A program made the translations under genes and the position numbers. From assembly GCF_028463985.1 (NCBI RefSeq), contig NZ_CP116766.1, positions 992,001 to 1,056,000 of the forward strand: 64,000 bases of DNA, in the 5' to 3' direction. The notes under the pieces were generated by a model. It was not told the DNA's origin. It did not search any database and saw nothing but the letters and a program-made list of their open reading frames with translations. The DNA comes from Neisseria lisongii (GTDB lineage: Bacteria > Pseudomonadota > Gammaproteobacteria > Burkholderiales > Neisseriaceae). Positions 61,057-64,000 of the stretch are shown here, piece after piece (position 1 is the stretch's first letter; the number at the start of each line of letters is the position of its first letter).

Positions 61057-61992
61057 TTACCAATCTGCTTTTTCCACCATTTCGTCCGCAGCCTGAACCA
61101 AAGCTGCCGCTAGTGGCGGATCGAATGCGGAATGTCCGGCTTGGGTAATCCGCAAATCGGCTTCCGGAAAGGCTTGGCTCAATTCCCATGCGCTTTGGGT
61201 CGGTGTGCAGATGTCGTAGCGGCCTTGACAGATAATGGTCGGGATATGGCGGATTTTGTCGATATTGGCCAAAATTGCCCGCTCGCCTTGCAGCCAGCCT
61301 TCATTGACGAAATAATGGTTTTCCAAACGGGCGATGGCCAGTGAAGCCTGCGGGTCTTCGTCCACCGGCTGCGGTTCAAAACGCACCAGATAGCTTTCCC
61401 AATCTGCCCATGCTTTGGCTGCTTTCAAACAGACGTTTTCATCTTCGGCAAACAGCATTTCGTGATACGCTGCAATCAAGGCGCTGCGTTGTTCCGGTGC
61501 AACCGGTGCGATAAAGTTCTGCCATTGCGCCGGATAAATCCGGCTTGCGCCGCCCTCTTCGTTGAGCCACGCCATTTCAGACGGCCTGCACAGGAAAATC
61601 CCCCGCAACACCAATCCTGCCACCCGTTCGGGGTGGCTTTGTGCATAAGCCAACGACAGCGTGCTGCCCCACGATCCGCCGAACACCAGCCATTTTTCAA
61701 TACCCAACATGGTGCGGACTTGTTCGATGTCCGCCACCAAATCCCAAGTGGTATTGTCTTCGGCGCAGGCATACGGCAACGAACGGCCGCAACCCCGCTG
61801 GTCGATAATGATGATTCGGTAAACATCGGGATTGAAAAAGCCCCGACAGGCGGGCGAAGCCCCTGCACCCGGCCCGCCGTGTAGAAAAATTACCGGCAAG
61901 CCCTGCGGATTGCCTGATTCTTCCCAATAAATCTGATGGATAGCGGACACTTGCAGCCGGCCGCTGCGTAAGGGTTCCTGAATCGGATACAT
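61057..61992 (-). CDS. pip: Proline iminopeptidase
   Basis: Removes N-terminal proline from peptides; an alpha/beta hydrolase. The 311 residues have HGGPGAG (38-44, oxyanion region), the nucleophile Ser107 in GGSWGS, and the catalytic His in AGHSAFD. The start MYPIQEPLRSG follows GGGAG; a 13-codon extension is not needed. Prolyl aminopeptidase activity is a classical biochemical marker in Neisseria. Confidence 0.95.
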   Translation of the reverse strand: MYPIQEPLRSGRLQVSAIHQIYWEESGNPQGLPVIFLHGGPGAGASPACRGFFNPDVYRIIIIDQRGCGRSLPYACAEDNTTWDLVADIEQVRTMLGIEKWLVFGGSWGSTLSLAYAQSHPERVAGLVLRGIFLCRPSEMAWLNEEGGASRIYPAQWQNFIAPVAPEQRSALIAAYHEMLFAEDENVCLKAAKAWADWESYLVRFEPQPVDEDPQASLAIARLENHYFVNEGWLQGERAILANIDKIRHIPTIICQGRYDICTPTQSAWELSQAFPEADLRITQAGHSAFDPPLAAALVQAADEMVEKADW

Positions 61993-62147
61993 GGTTTCTC
62001 CCTGTTTTGTAATTGCCAATACTGCCGCCAATCCTACCTGAAAATGAATCTCTGCCGCAAATGATTTTCAGTATAAACCCGTTTTCAGACGGCTTGATTA
62101 ACGGTAGAATCCAAGCATCGACACACCATTAAGATAAGAGTAGAAAA

Positions 62148-62570
62148 ATGACGACCACAGCCAAACCGACCGGCGAACTGATGCTGCGCACCGTGGCACG
62201 CCCGAAAGATACCAATACCAACCTCGATATTTTCGGCGGCTGGATTATGTCGCAGATGGATTTGGGCGGCGGTATGCTGGCGGCGGAAATCGCCCAAGGC
62301 CGGATCGTAACCGTTGCCGTGCAGGAAATGGTGTTTCTGCGGCCGGTAAAAGTCGGGCATATTGTGAATGTGTATGCCCATTGTTTGAAAGTCGGCAATA
62401 CTTCTATGCAGCTGAAAGTCGAAGTATGGGTCAAACCGTTTACCAATCAGCAACCCGATTTGCCGCTGGAAAAAGTTACCGAAGCCGTGTTTGCCTTTGT
62501 GGCGATTGACGACAACGGCCAGCCCCGCCCAATTCCCCGTGAGAATAATCCGAGATTGGCACACATTTAA
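62148..62570 (+). CDS. yciA: Acyl-CoA thioesterase, YciA-like hotdog fold
   Basis: Hydrolyses acyl-CoA esters. The 140 residues match the YciA/hotdog family: ELMLRTVARPKDTNTNLDIFGGWIMSQMD near the N-terminus (in pieces, with the catalytic Asp in NLDIFGG) and VYAHCLKVGNTSMQLKVEVW. The ATG is preceded by a weak GAG site. Convergent with the DUF1232 gene. Confidence 0.92.
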   Translation: MTTTAKPTGELMLRTVARPKDTNTNLDIFGGWIMSQMDLGGGMLAAEIAQGRIVTVAVQEMVFLRPVKVGHIVNVYAHCLKVGNTSMQLKVEVWVKPFTNQQPDLPLEKVTEAVFAFVAIDDNGQPRPIPRENNPRLAHI

Positions 62571-62586
62571 GAATAATCGGAACAAA

Positions 62587-62624
62587 ACAAGCCGTCTGAA
62601 AACAGCGTTTTCAGACGGCTTGTT
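62587..62624. terminator. Bidirectional DUS terminator
   Basis: ACAAGCCGTCTGAAAACA and its complement TTTTCAGACGGCTTGT form a near-perfect stem between the convergent yciA-like and DUF1232 genes. Confidence 0.85.
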
Positions 62625-62634
62625 TGATGTTTCC

Positions 62635-63015
62635 TTACGACAGCAGCCTTGCCACTGCCTGCCTTGCCTGTTCCCGAATATCGTCGGTCAGATAGGCTTT
62701 CATTTGACTATATACCAAGCCGATCACGGCGATGTCGTCGCTGAAACCGAGCGGACCGAGCAGGTCGGGAATGGCATCTATCGGGCTGAGAAAATACACC
62801 AGTGCGCCGACAATAATCATTTTTGCCCGAGACGGGGTAAACGGCGATTTCCACATATAATACAAGGCACAAAGCTGCTGCAAGACCGGTGCGCCGAGCC
62901 GTCCGGCAAAGCGTGCCAGCTTGCGCAGGAAACCGGGTTCGTCCAGCCGTTTTTGACGAAATTTGGGGATATAGTCTTCCGGACGGGAAAAATGCGGCTC
63001 TTGAAAGTTATTCAT
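62635..63015 (-). CDS. DUF1232 (YkvA-like) membrane protein
   Basis: A 126-residue protein with one clear hydrophobic segment containing the DUF1232 core VYFLSPIDAIPDLLGPLGFSDD (in two pieces: FLSPIDAIPDLL and GFSDDIAV). Function unknown. The start MNNFQEPHF has a GGAG site 8 bp upstream; ten extra codons at the 5' end are unlikely. Confidence 0.88.
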   Translation of the reverse strand: MNNFQEPHFSRPEDYIPKFRQKRLDEPGFLRKLARFAGRLGAPVLQQLCALYYMWKSPFTPSRAKMIIVGALVYFLSPIDAIPDLLGPLGFSDDIAVIGLVYSQMKAYLTDDIREQARQAVARLLS

Positions 63016-63136
63016 GCTCTTGCTCCGAGTGGGAATAAAATGCAAAGGCGAGTATAGGCGGAAATTCTGCTAAAAAATATCAATATTGCGTAAATTCGCA
63101 TGAAATCGGTTTATCGGGCATTCACTCTAAGCAGAC

Positions 63137-63177
63137 AAAAGCCGTCTGAAAAGCGTAAACGGCATTTTCAGACGGCC
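63137..63177 (-). terminator. DUS inverted-repeat terminator of the fumarase gene
   Basis: AAAAGCCGTCTGAAAA and TTTTCAGACGGCC pair around about 12 nt, 26 bp past the fumarase stop. Confidence 0.75.
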
Positions 63178-63202
63178 TCGGTTTAGTCAAAAAAGCGGTT
63201 TA

Positions 63203-64000
63203 TCAGGCGGATACCGGAATAATGCCGATTTTTGCCTGCCACTGTTTCGGTGCTTTGGCGTGAATCGATTCGCCGTTGCTGTCCACCGCCACAGTTACCG
63301 GCATGTCTTTGACTTCAAATTCGTAAATCGCTTCCATGCCCAATTCGGGGAATGCCAAAACTTTGGACGATTTAATGGCTTTGGCAACCAGATAGGCTGC
63401 GCCGCCGACCGCCATCAGATACACGGCTTTGTTGTCGGCAATGGCTTCGCAAGTGGCTGCGCCCCGTTCGGATTTGCCGATCATGCCCAACAGGCCGGTT
63501 TGTTCCAGCATTTGGCGGGTGAATTTGTCCATACGGGTGGCGGTGGTCGGGCCGGCCGGGCCGACGACTTCGTCACCCACCGGATCAACCGGACCGACAT
63601 AGTAAATCAGGCGGTTGGTAAAATCGACGGGCAATTCTTCGCCTTTATTCAGCATATCTACCAAGCGTTTGTGGGCGGCGTCGCGACCGGTGAGGATTTT
63701 ACCGTTGAGCAGCAACACGTCGCCGGTTTTCCATGTGGCCACTTCTTCTTTGGTCAGATTATCGACATCGACACGTTTGCCGTTGTCGGGGCTGTAGGTC
63801 AAATCGGGCCAGTCTTCCACGCTCGGCGGGGTCAGTTCAACAGGGCCTGAACCGTCCAATTCAAATTCAACGTGGCGGGTGGCGGCGCAGTTGGGAATCA
63901 TGGCAACCGGTTTGGAAGCGGCATGGGTCGGATAATCGAGGATTTTTACGTCCAACACGGTGGTTAAGCCGCCCAAACCCTGCGCACCGATACCCAAGGC
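63203..64000 (-). CDS. Class I fumarate hydratase (C-terminal part, 5' end outside window)
   Basis: Iron-sulfur fumarase of the TCA cycle (FumA/FumB type). The 265 or so residues in the window are the end of the alpha region and the whole C-terminal beta domain: GIGAQGLGGLTTVLDV, PNCAATRHVEFELDGSGP, GPAGPTTATRMDKFTRQMLE and IGKSERG. The frame is open to the window edge, so a substantial N-terminal portion holding the cluster cysteines is missing only because of the window. A DUS terminator follows. Confidence 0.94.
   Translation of the reverse strand, partial: ALGIGAQGLGGLTTVLDVKILDYPTHAASKPVAMIPNCAATRHVEFELDGSGPVELTPPSVEDWPDLTYSPDNGKRVDVDNLTKEEVATWKTGDVLLLNGKILTGRDAAHKRLVDMLNKGEELPVDFTNRLIYYVGPVDPVGDEVVGPAGPTTATRMDKFTRQMLEQTGLLGMIGKSERGAATCEAIADNKAVYLMAVGGAAYLVAKAIKSSKVLAFPELGMEAIYEFEVKDMPVTVAVDSNGESIHAKAPKQWQAKIGIIPVSA

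Overview
The window is a stretch of a Neisseria chromosome. The clearest sign is the neisserial DNA uptake sequence (DUS), present dozens of times. It is mostly the AGGCCGTCTGAA form (AG-DUS dialect), with a minority of the classical ATGCCGTCTGAA form, and it often occurs as inverted pairs acting as terminators. Correia-type repeats (CREE), a BamB-less yfgM-der junction, PilW next to RlmN and IspG, and a DMHA-type MutL agree with this. The AG dialect points to a commensal or animal-associated Neisseria rather than N. meningitidis or N. gonorrhoeae. I see no prophage, insertion sequence, CRISPR array or rRNA operon.

Layout. 1-12.3 kb: mutL (3' part), recD, lolDC, brnQ, bfd, xerD, a Bcp peroxiredoxin, trpD, a lipoprotein gene and trpG, and a pseudouridine synthase. 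12.4-20.2 kb: hisS-yfgM, der, hfq, sirB2-like, folK, dapC, yaaA. 20.3-21.4 kb: two identical tandem tRNA-Ser(UGA) genes and an AT-rich small secreted protein. 21.4-28.4 kb (minus strand): hpnC, cls, lepB, a small RelA/SpoT-like alarmone synthetase, lepA, mtnN. 28.4-38.0 kb: modCB, alaS, ispG, pilW-rlmN, ndk, zapE. 38.0-41.0 kb: the accessory region, with a trimeric autotransporter adhesin behind a 38-nt poly(A) tract and followed by 0.9 kb of stacked repeats. 41.0-47.7 kb: an OFA-family transporter, a TonB-dependent receptor and a divergent ABC transporter. 47.8-52.4 kb: a DUF2130 protein, cca, fdhD, fdhE. 52.5-64 kb: dnaX-ybaB, mltB, the rpsF-priB-rpsR-rplI operon, mscS-nudB, ppa, pip, yciA-like, a DUF1232 protein and a class I fumarase (5' end outside the window).

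Most genes are housekeeping. Functional links are DNA transactions (mutL, recD, xerD, dnaX, ybaB, priB), lipoprotein and envelope biogenesis (lolCD, lepB, cls, mltB, pilW), and molybdenum/formate metabolism (modBC, fdhD, fdhE).

The most interesting observations are these. (1) The adhesin reading frame is broken exactly at A_AAA_AAG, the canonical -1 slippery heptamer, downstream of a long poly(A) tract. This suggests phase variation, ribosomal or transcriptional slippage, or a sequencing error. (2) A small alarmone synthetase candidate lies between lepA and lepB. (3) The DUS is used as coding material: five genes end in -AV followed by a TGA supplied by the DUS, and a DUS plus part of an intergenic repeat encodes part of the DnaX linker. 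(4) Several short intergenic repeat families, apparently nested in or bracketed by CREE ends, recur across the window.
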